DNA from: Clostridium sp. UBA701
GTDB lineage: Bacteria; Bacillota; Clostridia; Clostridiales; Clostridiaceae
Assembly (NCBI GenBank): GCA_002298125.1
Contig: DBMJ01000017.1
Location: forward strand, 511 to 30,974
Direction of reading: 5' to 3'
DNA: 30,464 bases
Part shown: positions 6,301-13,713 of the stretch, piece after piece
Position numbering within the stretch: position 1 is the stretch's first letter
Layout of the letters: every line of letters begins with the position of its first letter
Notes under the pieces: model-generated
Told to the model about the DNA's origin: nothing
Database searches by the model: none
Seen by the model: the letters and a program-made list of their open reading frames with translations, nothing else
Translations under genes and position numbers: made by a program

Positions 6301-8259
6301 ATGAGTGAAATGAAAGGCTTATCTCACACCGCCTATGGAGGAATTAATGGAAACGATTACGTTCCATATGTTCCTGCTAACGAGGCAATGCCAGAAATGA
6401 CGGTATTATCAATTATCTTCGGTATTATCTTCGCAGTTATTTTTGGTGCAGCAAACACTTATCTGGGACTTAAGGTTGGAATGACAATTGCTGCAGGTAT
6501 TCCTGCCGCCATATTAGCCACAGGTATTTTAAAGGGTTTGCTAAGAAAGAGCAATATTTTAGAAGCAAACATGATTCAAGCCATGGCTTCCATGGGAGAG
6601 TCTCTTGCTGGCGGACTTATTTTTACTATCCCTGCAGTTATTCTTTTAGGTTCAGAGCTCACTCTTACTACTATAATTATAGTAGCTATTTTAGGTGGAC
6701 TTTTGGGAGTATTCCTAGTTGTTCCACTTAGAAAATATCTTATCGTAGAAGAGCATGGTAACTTAATTTACCCTGAAGGTATGGCAGCCTCTGAAGTGCT
6801 TGTAAGTGCTAATGCAGGCGGTAAGGGACTTAGAACTATGATGACAGGCTTAGCTGGTGGTGGAGTTTACAAGCTGTTATCTGGTGGTTTTAAATTCTGG
6901 ATGGAAGAACCTGAATGGCCAGTTAAACTTGGTGATAAGGCAGGAACTATTTTTGGAGCAGATGTACTTGCTTCCTTAATCGGTGTTGGTTACATCGTAG
7001 GAATAGAGATTGCTATGTACATGTTTGCTGGTGCTGTAGTAGCTTGGTTTGGACTCATTCCATTGTTGCAGTATATCGGTAGTGGCTTAAATGAAGCTAT
7101 TTTCCCATCTACTGAGCTTATTAAAAACATGGATGCCTGGGCAATCTGGAGCAAATATATAAGATACGTTGGTGCTGGAGCTGTTGCAGCAGGCGGATTC
7201 ATCAGTATTATTAAAGCTTTCCCAACTATAGTTAGATCCTTTAAATCTGCCATAGGCGGATTTGGAGCAAAGGGTGGAGCTAAGAGAACAGATATGGATG
7301 TACCAATGACTTGGGTTATAATATCAGCTATATTTGTATTTCTTGTAACAGCATTGTTCCCAATAGTAAATGACGCTAAAATCGGCGGCGTAAAAGTTGG
7401 TTTTGTGGGAGCACTTGCAGTAATTATATTCTCCTTCTTCTTTGCAGTTGTATCTGCAAGGTTGGTTGGTGTTATTGGAACTTCAAATAATCCTATTTCT
7501 GGTATGACTATAGCTACACTTTTAATAATCACATCAATTTTAAAAGCTGTTAATATTATAGGAAATGCTGGAATGATAGCTGCTATTATAGCAGGCGGAA
7601 TTGTTTGTGTGGCCATAGCCATAGCTGGAGGAACTGCTCAGAGCTTGAAAACTACTTATATAGTAGGTGGTACTCCAAAGCGTCTTGAAATAGGTATGAT
7701 GATAGCTACTGTGCTTTCTGCAGCAGCAGTAGGTGCCGTAATACTTATGTTAAATAGAGCCTATGGAATTGGTACAAAAGAAATTGCTGCTCCTCAGGCT
7801 ACTATAATGTCAATGGTTGTAAAGGGAATAATGGATTCACAGCTTCCTTGGGTTTTAGTACTTGCTGGTGCTGCCTTTGGTGTAATGTGTGAGCTTATGA
7901 AGATTCCTGTACTTCCATTTGCTCTTGGACTTTATCTGCCAATCCACTTAAGTGCAGGAGTACTTATCGGTGGTATAATAAGATCACTAGTAGACAGAAA
8001 GTTCAGGAAGGATGATGCCCTTCTTAAGAAACAGACAGAAAAGGGTATACTTCTTGCTTCAGGCTTAGTTGCTGGAGATGCCATTATAGGAATAGTTATT
8101 GCTATATTTGCAGTAGTTGGTATTGACAAGAATTTAGCCTTTGGAACTAATATTAGTTTCTTGGCTCCTATAGCAGGAAGTCCATGGACTGCTGCTGTTA
8201 TATGCTTAATTCTTTGTCTTGGTGTTTATTTCTATACAACAAAAGTAGATAAGGAATAA
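6301..8259 (+). CDS. OPT-family oligopeptide transporter, copy 2
   Basis: This 652-residue polytopic membrane transporter is a close paralog of the gene at 4004. The two align almost end to end, including NPISGMTIATLL and KTTYIVGGTPKR. Copy 2 has a short extra loop near residues 357-366 (NDAKIGGVKVGFVG) that copy 1 lacks, and a slightly longer loop at about residues 204-217. AAAGGAGGG upstream supports the ATG at 6301. Tandem duplication followed by divergence explains the pair. Separate promoters and unlike leaders suggest that the copies are regulated differently, perhaps for different peptide supply. No substrate-specific residues can be named from reading alone. Confidence 0.92.
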   Translation: MSEMKGLSHTAYGGINGNDYVPYVPANEAMPEMTVLSIIFGIIFAVIFGAANTYLGLKVGMTIAAGIPAAILATGILKGLLRKSNILEANMIQAMASMGESLAGGLIFTIPAVILLGSELTLTTIIIVAILGGLLGVFLVVPLRKYLIVEEHGNLIYPEGMAASEVLVSANAGGKGLRTMMTGLAGGGVYKLLSGGFKFWMEEPEWPVKLGDKAGTIFGADVLASLIGVGYIVGIEIAMYMFAGAVVAWFGLIPLLQYIGSGLNEAIFPSTELIKNMDAWAIWSKYIRYVGAGAVAAGGFISIIKAFPTIVRSFKSAIGGFGAKGGAKRTDMDVPMTWVIISAIFVFLVTALFPIVNDAKIGGVKVGFVGALAVIIFSFFFAVVSARLVGVIGTSNNPISGMTIATLLIITSILKAVNIIGNAGMIAAIIAGGIVCVAIAIAGGTAQSLKTTYIVGGTPKRLEIGMMIATVLSAAAVGAVILMLNRAYGIGTKEIAAPQATIMSMVVKGIMDSQLPWVLVLAGAAFGVMCELMKIPVLPFALGLYLPIHLSAGVLIGGIIRSLVDRKFRKDDALLKKQTEKGILLASGLVAGDAIIGIVIAIFAVVGIDKNLAFGTNISFLAPIAGSPWTAAVICLILCLGVYFYTTKVDKE

Positions 8260-8290
8260 AATTTGAGTTATAATTAAAAATAGAATCATA

Positions 8291-8321
8291 GAAGAGCCTT
8301 AACTAAGGCTCTTCAAATTTT
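8291..8321 (+). terminator. Hairpin between OPT copy 2 and the PqqD-like gene
   Basis: GAAGAGCCTT (8291-8300) and AAGGCTCTTC (8305-8314) form a 10-bp perfect stem with an AACT loop. The following AAATTTTA is a weak T tract, so some read-through into the next gene, only about 20 bases away, is likely. Confidence 0.7.
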
Positions 8322-8340
8322 ATAGCAGGGTGGTTTGTTT

Positions 8341-8772
8341 ATGGAAGAAAAAAACAACGGAAGTAAAAAGAATAAGAAGAAGCAGGACAATTTTCTACTT
8401 TATGTACCACGAAAAAAGCATCTCCATTGGGAGGAGAAAAAGGGTATAGTATTCTTGATTTTTTACCACAACAAACCCATTGAGAGGTTTGCCAGGTGGC
8501 TTGTTAAAAAGCCTAACACCTCAGACATAGAGCTAGACTCATTAGGCAGCAGGGTTTGGCTTTCTATTGACGGAGAAAGAACTGTTTATGAAATTGGAGA
8601 GGAATTAAAAAAGACCTTTGGAGAAAAATGTGAGCCTGTTTATGATCGTCTCATTATGTTCCTCAGATATTTAAACAGAAGAGGCTGGATATCCTTTGAC
8701 AGAGGAAATCAAGAGGTTAATACAGAAGAATATATTGAGTCTACAGAAGGCGATATGCCTGAGATAAAGTAA
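8341..8772 (+). CDS. PqqD-family small protein
   Basis: The 143-residue soluble protein has a lysine-rich, probably disordered N-terminus (residues 1-16). A compact domain resembling PqqD follows, recognisable in LDSLGSRVWLSIDGERTVYEIGEELKKTFG and a downstream helix ending in LNRRGWISF. PqqD-like folds are winged-helix peptide-binding modules (RiPP recognition elements) that usually hold a precursor peptide for a radical-SAM enzyme. No precursor, radical-SAM enzyme or peptidase partner lies next to it, so its role here is open. The frame extends to a TTG at 8335, but the ATG at 8341 has AGGGTGG eight bases upstream and is preferred. It lies between peptide transporters and a dipeptidase. Confidence 0.75.
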   Translation: MEEKNNGSKKNKKKQDNFLLYVPRKKHLHWEEKKGIVFLIFYHNKPIERFARWLVKKPNTSDIELDSLGSRVWLSIDGERTVYEIGEELKKTFGEKCEPVYDRLIMFLRYLNRRGWISFDRGNQEVNTEEYIESTEGDMPEIK

Positions 8773-8806
8773 TGTTGTAACAAATATTTTGCTGGAGGTG
8801 TAAGTA

Positions 8807-10198
8807 ATGAATTTAAATGAAAGTATTGACAGGCTAAGGGAGGATTTAATTCAATCTACCTGTGGAATTCTTAAAATTAAGAGCATTGAGGAGGAAGGGA
8901 AAGAAGGAAAGCCCTTTGGTGAGGGAGTTGCAAAGGCTTTAGACTATGCCCTTAAGGTATCTCAATCCCTTGGCTTTAAAACTGTAAACCTGGATGGGTA
9001 CGCAGGCTATGCAGAATATGGCGAAGGTGAAGATTATGTAGCAGTGCTTGGACATCTTGATGTAGTGCCAGAGGGAGATGGCTGGAAATATCCTCCTTAT
9101 GCTGCGGAAATTCATGATGGCAAGATATATGCAAGGGGCTCCCTAGATGATAAAGGACCTATAATGGCGTGCCTATATGGATTAAAGGCCATTGCGGATT
9201 GCGGCATTAAAACCTCCAAGAAAATTAGAGTTATCTTTGGCACTAATGAGGAGACAGGAAGTAAAGATATGGAGCACTATATGAAGCATGAGAAGGCTCC
9301 TATAGCTGGCTTTACCCCTGATGCAGAATACCCCATTATATTTGCAGAAAAGGGGCTTACTGTATTTAGTGTAGTAAAGGAATTAAAAAACACTACTGAA
9401 GATGAAATTTCAATCCTTGATATTAGGGGTGGGCAAAGAGCTAACATAGTTCCAGATTACTGTGAAGCACTAATTAAGGTTGCGGATTTAAATGCTCTGC
9501 AGGCTGCTCTTACTGAATTTAAGACAAAGCATGATTATGATATCTCTTTAGAGATTAAGGATTCAGAGGTGCTTGTAAAGTCTATAGGAGTTTCTGCTCA
9601 CGGAAGCTTACCTCATAAGGGTAAAAATGCCATAATGCAGCTGTTTGCATTTTTAACAGCCTTGCCTATAGGAAATGGCGATTTAGCACAGTTTATAAGG
9701 TTCTTACATGAGAATGCAGGTATGGATACCACTGGTGCTCAATTTGGGGTAGGACTTCAGGATGAGGCTTCAGGTAAGCTTTCCTTTAATGTTGGTACTG
9801 TTTCTATGGATAATAACAAGATAACCATGGTGTTAAATTTAAGATATCCAGTTACCTATAAGCTAGAGGATATGATGAATCCATTTAACCAAAGACTTCA
9901 AGGAACAGGCATTGTGGTAGAGGACATGGAGCATCAGTCACCACTTTATTTCCCTAAAGATCATATACTAATTAAAACCCTTCAGAAGGTATATTCTGAG
10001 CAGACCGGCATGGAGCCAAAGCTACTTGCTATAGGGGGAGGAACCTATGCTAAGGAGATGCCAAATATAGTAGCCTTTGGACCAGTATTCCCTGGAAAAC
10101 CCGATATAGTACATGAAGCCAATGAGTACATTGAAGTAGAGGATCTTGTATTAAATGCAAAAATATATGCCCATGCCATGGCTGAGCTTGCAAAATAA
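8807..10198 (+). CDS. pepV: Dipeptidase PepV (M20 metallopeptidase)
   Basis: This 463-residue cytosolic di-zinc dipeptidase hydrolyses dipeptides with broad specificity. M20 residues are visible in order: GHLDVVPEG with His83 and Asp85, DDKGP with bridging Asp115, the catalytic pair Glu148/Glu149 in TNEETGSKD, Asp172 in FTPDAEYP, and a late His436 in VHEANEY. The length and the long lid insertion are normal for PepV. GGAGGTG at 8794-8800 precedes the ATG. It follows the PqqD-like gene by 34 bases and precedes cinA by 45, so the three may be co-transcribed. Placement after two peptide transporters fits breakdown of imported peptides. Confidence 0.93.
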   Translation: MNLNESIDRLREDLIQSTCGILKIKSIEEEGKEGKPFGEGVAKALDYALKVSQSLGFKTVNLDGYAGYAEYGEGEDYVAVLGHLDVVPEGDGWKYPPYAAEIHDGKIYARGSLDDKGPIMACLYGLKAIADCGIKTSKKIRVIFGTNEETGSKDMEHYMKHEKAPIAGFTPDAEYPIIFAEKGLTVFSVVKELKNTTEDEISILDIRGGQRANIVPDYCEALIKVADLNALQAALTEFKTKHDYDISLEIKDSEVLVKSIGVSAHGSLPHKGKNAIMQLFAFLTALPIGNGDLAQFIRFLHENAGMDTTGAQFGVGLQDEASGKLSFNVGTVSMDNNKITMVLNLRYPVTYKLEDMMNPFNQRLQGTGIVVEDMEHQSPLYFPKDHILIKTLQKVYSEQTGMEPKLLAIGGGTYAKEMPNIVAFGPVFPGKPDIVHEANEYIEVEDLVLNAKIYAHAMAELAK

Positions 10199-10243
10199 AA
10201 GCCTATTCACATTTTATGGTTGTATTATCAGAGGAGAAGAAGC

Positions 10244-11479
10244 ATGAAAGCAGAAATATTGGCTGTTGGAACAGAGTTATTGTTAGGAGACATAGTAAAT
10301 ACCAATGCCCAATACCTATCTAGGGCCTTGGCTGAAATGGGAATAGAGGTGTACCACCAAGGCGTAATTGGGGACAATGAAAAGAGGCTTGAAGAAGCGT
10401 TAAGGGATGGCTTTAGCAGGTCTGATATCATAATAACTACTGGTGGACTTGGACCCACAAAGGATGACTTGACTAAGGAGGTGGCTGCAAAATATTTCAA
10501 CAAGCAGCTAGTCCTTGATAAGACTTGGCTTTTGAAGCTGGAAGAGACCTTTAAGAAGATGAACAGAGAGGTTTCAGAGGGGAATAAAAAGCAGGCTTAT
10601 ATTCCTGAGGGTTCCACACTGTTATATAATAATAATGGTACTGCCCCAGGGGTAATGATAGAGGAAGGTGGAAAGGTATTAATTCTTCTGCCAGGACCTC
10701 CAAGAGAGATGACAGCGCTTTTTGAGGAAGAGGTTCGTCCAAGACTTTCAAAATATACAGACAGCATATTGTATTCCACTGTGCTTAGAATCCTTGGCAT
10801 AGGAGAAGGACATATGGCTGAAAAGATTGATCATATTATTAGTAAGCAGAACAATCCAACTGTAGCTCCCTATGCCAAGGAGGGCGAGGTAACCTTAAGG
10901 ATAACTGCTAAGGCCAAGGATGAAGAAGCTGCTAAGACTATTATTAAGCCTGTGGTTTCAAGCATTAGAGAGGTACTTCAGGAGGATATCTATGGTGAAG
11001 GTGACGTAACCTTAGAGGAGGTTGTAGCAAAGCTATTAATTGAAAAGGAGCTTACTATTGCTACAGCAGAGTCCTGTACTGGAGGATTACTTGCAGGAAG
11101 ACTTATAAATTATCCAGGTATTTCAAAGGTGTTTTTAAATGGTGTAGTTACCTATAGTAATGAAGCAAAGCAGAAACTACTAAAGGTAAAAACAGAAACC
11201 CTTAAGCATTTTGGTGCTGTTAGTGAGGAAACTGCTATAGAAATGGCAAGAGGGGTGGCAGAGCTTTCTCATACTGACATAGGTATTTCTACTACTGGAG
11301 TTGCTGGACCCACCGGTGGCACTGCAGATAAACCAGTTGGCCTTGTATATGTAGGATTATATATTAAAGGTGAGGTCAAGGTTAAGAGATTAGACCTTTG
11401 GGGAAATAGAAACAAGATAAGAGAAAGAGCAGTTATAAATGCATTGGATTGGTTAAGAAGAGAGTTAATTAAAATATAA
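10244..11479 (+). CDS. cinA: CinA family protein: MoCF-like domain plus nicotinamide-nucleotide amidase
   Basis: The protein is 411 residues. The N-terminal half (about 1-165) is the molybdopterin-binding-like CinA domain (EILAVGTELLLGDIVNTNA and TTGGLGPTKDDLT). The C-terminal half is a PncC-type amidase domain, with TAESCTGGLLAGRL and STTGVAGPTGG, that deamidates nicotinamide mononucleotide in NAD salvage. The full-length protein is linked to competence and DNA damage in some Gram-positive bacteria. The frame opens at a TTG at 10220, but GAGGAGAAG at 10231-10239 points to the ATG at 10244, which gives the standard MKAEILAVG start. A strong terminator follows. Confidence 0.93.
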   Translation: MKAEILAVGTELLLGDIVNTNAQYLSRALAEMGIEVYHQGVIGDNEKRLEEALRDGFSRSDIIITTGGLGPTKDDLTKEVAAKYFNKQLVLDKTWLLKLEETFKKMNREVSEGNKKQAYIPEGSTLLYNNNGTAPGVMIEEGGKVLILLPGPPREMTALFEEEVRPRLSKYTDSILYSTVLRILGIGEGHMAEKIDHIISKQNNPTVAPYAKEGEVTLRITAKAKDEEAAKTIIKPVVSSIREVLQEDIYGEGDVTLEEVVAKLLIEKELTIATAESCTGGLLAGRLINYPGISKVFLNGVVTYSNEAKQKLLKVKTETLKHFGAVSEETAIEMARGVAELSHTDIGISTTGVAGPTGGTADKPVGLVYVGLYIKGEVKVKRLDLWGNRNKIRERAVINALDWLRRELIKI

Positions 11480-11484
11480 TTTTT

Positions 11485-11522
11485 AAACCGCAGCTAAGAA
11501 ATTCTAGCTGCGGTTTTGTTTA
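11485..11522 (+). terminator. Terminator after cinA
   Basis: AAACCGCAGCTA (11485-11496) pairs perfectly with TAGCTGCGGTTT (11505-11516), followed by TGTTT. It separates cinA from the CtsR operon. Confidence 0.9.
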
Positions 11523-11589
11523 AGTTATTTATATATTGGAATAATACAAGTGAGTACTAGGAATAATTTATGTAAATTTTTAAAACTAC

Positions 11590-11618
11590 TTGAAAAATTG
11601 CTTCCGATTAAGTATATT
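11590..11618 (+). promoter_or_regulatory. Sigma-A promoter of the ctsR operon
   Basis: TTGAAA (11590-11595), a 17-base spacer and TATATT (11613-11618). Transcription would start near 11625, immediately beside the CtsR box. A longer ctsR reading frame beginning at 11550 would cover this promoter, which argues against that upstream start. Confidence 0.8.
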
Positions 11619-11626
11619 ATTATTAA

Positions 11627-11643
11627 GGTCAAAGAAAGACAAA
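11627..11643 (+). promoter_or_regulatory. CtsR operator (heptad repeat)
   Basis: GGTCAAAGAAAGACAAA matches the published CtsR box, a directly repeated (A/G)GTCAAA with a NAN spacer, at all but one position (AGACAAA in the second heptad). It covers the expected transcription start, so CtsR binding would block the operon and make it autoregulated and heat or stress inducible. Confidence 0.88.
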
Positions 11644-11660
11644 GTCAGGAGGATGATGAA

Positions 11661-12113
11661 GTGGCAAGACTTTCAGATATAATTGAGGAATTTATAAAAG
11701 AGATGATCAAGGAAAATGAGGGTGAGGAGCTTCAAATACAGAGAAATGAGCTAGCTAACCATTTTAGCTGTGCTCCTTCGCAGATAAACTATGTCCTAAC
11801 TACTAGATTTACCAGTGATAAGGGCTACTACATTGAAAGTAAAAGAGGCGGGGGAGGATTTATCCTAATAAAAAGAGTTGACTATGAGGAGTTAAGCTCT
11901 CTCAAGGAAGTAATAGATAAGCGCATAGGAGAAAGCATAACCTATGATGGAACACTTCAAATTCTTTTAGGTCTTCTAGAGAGTGACTATATTACAGATA
12001 GAGAAGCGGATATGATAAAGAGAATAACTAATGACAGGACACTTCAAAGTGATAATAACAATAGACTAAGAGCCAATATTTTAAAGGCAATGCTTATGTC
12101 TGTATTGAGGTAG
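11661..12113 (+). CDS. ctsR: Transcriptional repressor CtsR
   Basis: CtsR is a dimeric winged-helix repressor of class III heat-shock genes (clp and its own operon). The 150-residue product has the N-terminal DNA-binding domain with the hallmark QINYVLTTRFTSDKGYYIES, then the glycine-rich wing KRGGGGFI that senses heat. A C-terminal dimerisation domain follows. The start is GTG at 11661, with AGGAGG at 11647-11652 eight bases before it, giving VARLSDIIEEFI, aligned with known CtsR starts. The frame also runs back to 11550, but that region holds the promoter and operator. It is the first gene of ctsR-mcsA-mcsB-clpC. Confidence 0.95.
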   Translation: MARLSDIIEEFIKEMIKENEGEELQIQRNELANHFSCAPSQINYVLTTRFTSDKGYYIESKRGGGGFILIKRVDYEELSSLKEVIDKRIGESITYDGTLQILLGLLESDYITDREADMIKRITNDRTLQSDNNNRLRANILKAMLMSVLR

Positions 12114-12156
12114 TTCACTAAGTGTGAGTAAATTAGCATTATTGGAGGTATAGAAA

Positions 12157-12669
12157 ATGCTCTGTGAAAGATGTAATAAAAAACAGGCTACGGTATTTAT
12201 TACAAAGGTTATAAATGGAGAAAAACAAGAGGTAAAGCTATGTGATAAATGCGCCAGCGAAAGCAGTGATATAAAAATAAACTTTGACATGTCCATGCCA
12301 GGAGGCTTTGGAATTCAAAATGTAATAAGCGGAATAATGGATTATCTAAATCAATCTCCCCAGCCAGTGAGAAAAGAACCTAGCTGTAAATACTGTGGTA
12401 CAACCTACTCAGAATTCAAAAGAAAGGGACTTCTAGGCTGTAGCAGCTGTTATGACGAATTTATGGAGGTGCTTACCCCGATTATAAAACGAGTACAGGG
12501 TAATGTGGAGCATGTGGGTAAGTTTCCTAATAAATGTGGAAAAGAAATTATGGAGAAGAGGAAACTCTCTCAATTAAAGGAGGAGCTTCAAAAGGCCATA
12601 GCCTTGGAACAGTATGAGAGAGCAGCAGAGATAAGAGATACTTTAAAGGAGCTTAAAAAGGGGGAATAG
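12157..12669 (+). CDS. mcsA: McsA, zinc-binding activator of the McsB kinase
   Basis: This 170-residue protein activates and anchors the arginine kinase McsB. Two zinc modules are visible: Cys3/Cys6 with Cys29/Cys32, and Cys77/Cys80 with Cys95/Cys98. A C-terminal UVR-type coiled-coil motif (about 135-168) contains ALEQYERAAEIRD and is like the one in ClpC. TTGGAGGT precedes the ATG. Its stop lies two bases before the mcsB start, showing tight coupling. The zinc sites are known in the family to respond to metal and thiol stress. Confidence 0.94.
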   Translation: MLCERCNKKQATVFITKVINGEKQEVKLCDKCASESSDIKINFDMSMPGGFGIQNVISGIMDYLNQSPQPVRKEPSCKYCGTTYSEFKRKGLLGCSSCYDEFMEVLTPIIKRVQGNVEHVGKFPNKCGKEIMEKRKLSQLKEELQKAIALEQYERAAEIRDTLKELKKGE

Positions 12670-12671
12670 TC

Positions 12672-13691
12672 ATGGAGAATTGGGTAAGGGCTTCACAAGG
12701 GAATATTGCAATAAGCAGCAGGGTTCGCCTGGCAAGGAATCTTAAAGACTATGCCTTTCCTCATAAGCTGTCACAAGAAAGCGGTAGAGAGATTGTAAAA
12801 AAGGTGGAGGAGGCCATAAAGGGATCAAATTTAGGGGAGGGCTTTACCACCCATTATCTTTGGGACATGAGAGACAATGAAAAGCTTTCATATATGGAGG
12901 CTCATCTCATAAGCCCTAAGCTAATAAACAACAGCAGTATTTCTGCTTTTATGGTGAATGAGGACAAAACTATAAGCATTATGATTAATGAAGAGGATCA
13001 CATAAGACTTCAGGTTATAAGTGGTGGATTACAGCTTCTAGAATGCTATGAAATGGCTGTAAAAATAGATAACCTCTTTGAGGAGAAGCTTGATTATGCC
13101 TTTGATGAAAAGCTAGGATATATTACTGCTTGCCCTACTAACCTAGGAACTGCTTTAAGGGCTTCAGCTATGCTTCATGTTCCTGCCTTGGCTATAAATA
13201 GAGAGTTAGATAACATCTTTAATGCAGTTACAAAGGTGGGCATGACTATAAGAGGACTCTATGGAGAGGGCTCTAAAGCGGAAGGGGATTTTTTTCAGGT
13301 TTCAAACCAGCTCACCCTTGGCATAAGCGAGGAAGATATACTAAATAACTTAAATGCTGTGGTAAATCAAATTATTAGCCGTGAACAGTGGTTTAGGCAA
13401 GAGATGTATGAAAACCACAAATATGAGTTTGAGGATAAGGTGTATAGAGCATTAGGCACACTTAGCTCCGCAGTGCTTTTATCCTCTAGAGAATGCTTAA
13501 ATCTTCTCTCCTATGTAAGAATGGGAGTAGAAATGGAGATAATTAATAATATAGATAGGAAGGATCTAAATGCTCTTTTACTGAAGACTCAGCCTGCAAA
13601 TATACTTCAAAGCTATCCAGGTGTGACCTCAGAGCGAGAAAGAGATTTTATTCGAGCAAAAATTGTAAGAGAAAGTATTAATAGAAATTAA
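12672..13691 (+). CDS. mcsB: Protein arginine kinase McsB
   Basis: McsB phosphorylates arginines on client proteins, including CtsR, marking them for ClpCP. The 339-residue protein has the phosphagen-kinase fold: ISSRVRLARN (14-23) for nucleotide binding, NEEDHIRLQ (from Asn106) and the CPTNLGTALRA loop with Cys154. The C-terminal RDFIRA (324-329) matches the RDxxRA phospho-arginine-binding regulatory motif. It lacks the N-terminal domain of true creatine and arginine kinases, as expected. The start at 12672 follows the mcsA stop by two bases, using the AAAAAGGGGG upstream as ribosome binding site. It is followed by clpC after 22 bases. Confidence 0.95.
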   Translation: MENWVRASQGNIAISSRVRLARNLKDYAFPHKLSQESGREIVKKVEEAIKGSNLGEGFTTHYLWDMRDNEKLSYMEAHLISPKLINNSSISAFMVNEDKTISIMINEEDHIRLQVISGGLQLLECYEMAVKIDNLFEEKLDYAFDEKLGYITACPTNLGTALRASAMLHVPALAINRELDNIFNAVTKVGMTIRGLYGEGSKAEGDFFQVSNQLTLGISEEDILNNLNAVVNQIISREQWFRQEMYENHKYEFEDKVYRALGTLSSAVLLSSRECLNLLSYVRMGVEMEIINNIDRKDLNALLLKTQPANILQSYPGVTSERERDFIRAKIVRESINRN

Positions 13692-13713
13692 TTGAAAGGA
13701 GAGCATAATTGCT

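Noticed and set aside
11550..11660. Upstream extension of CtsR
   Set aside because: The stretch contains the promoter and CtsR operator, and the GTG at 11661 has an ideal ribosome binding site and matches known CtsR starts.
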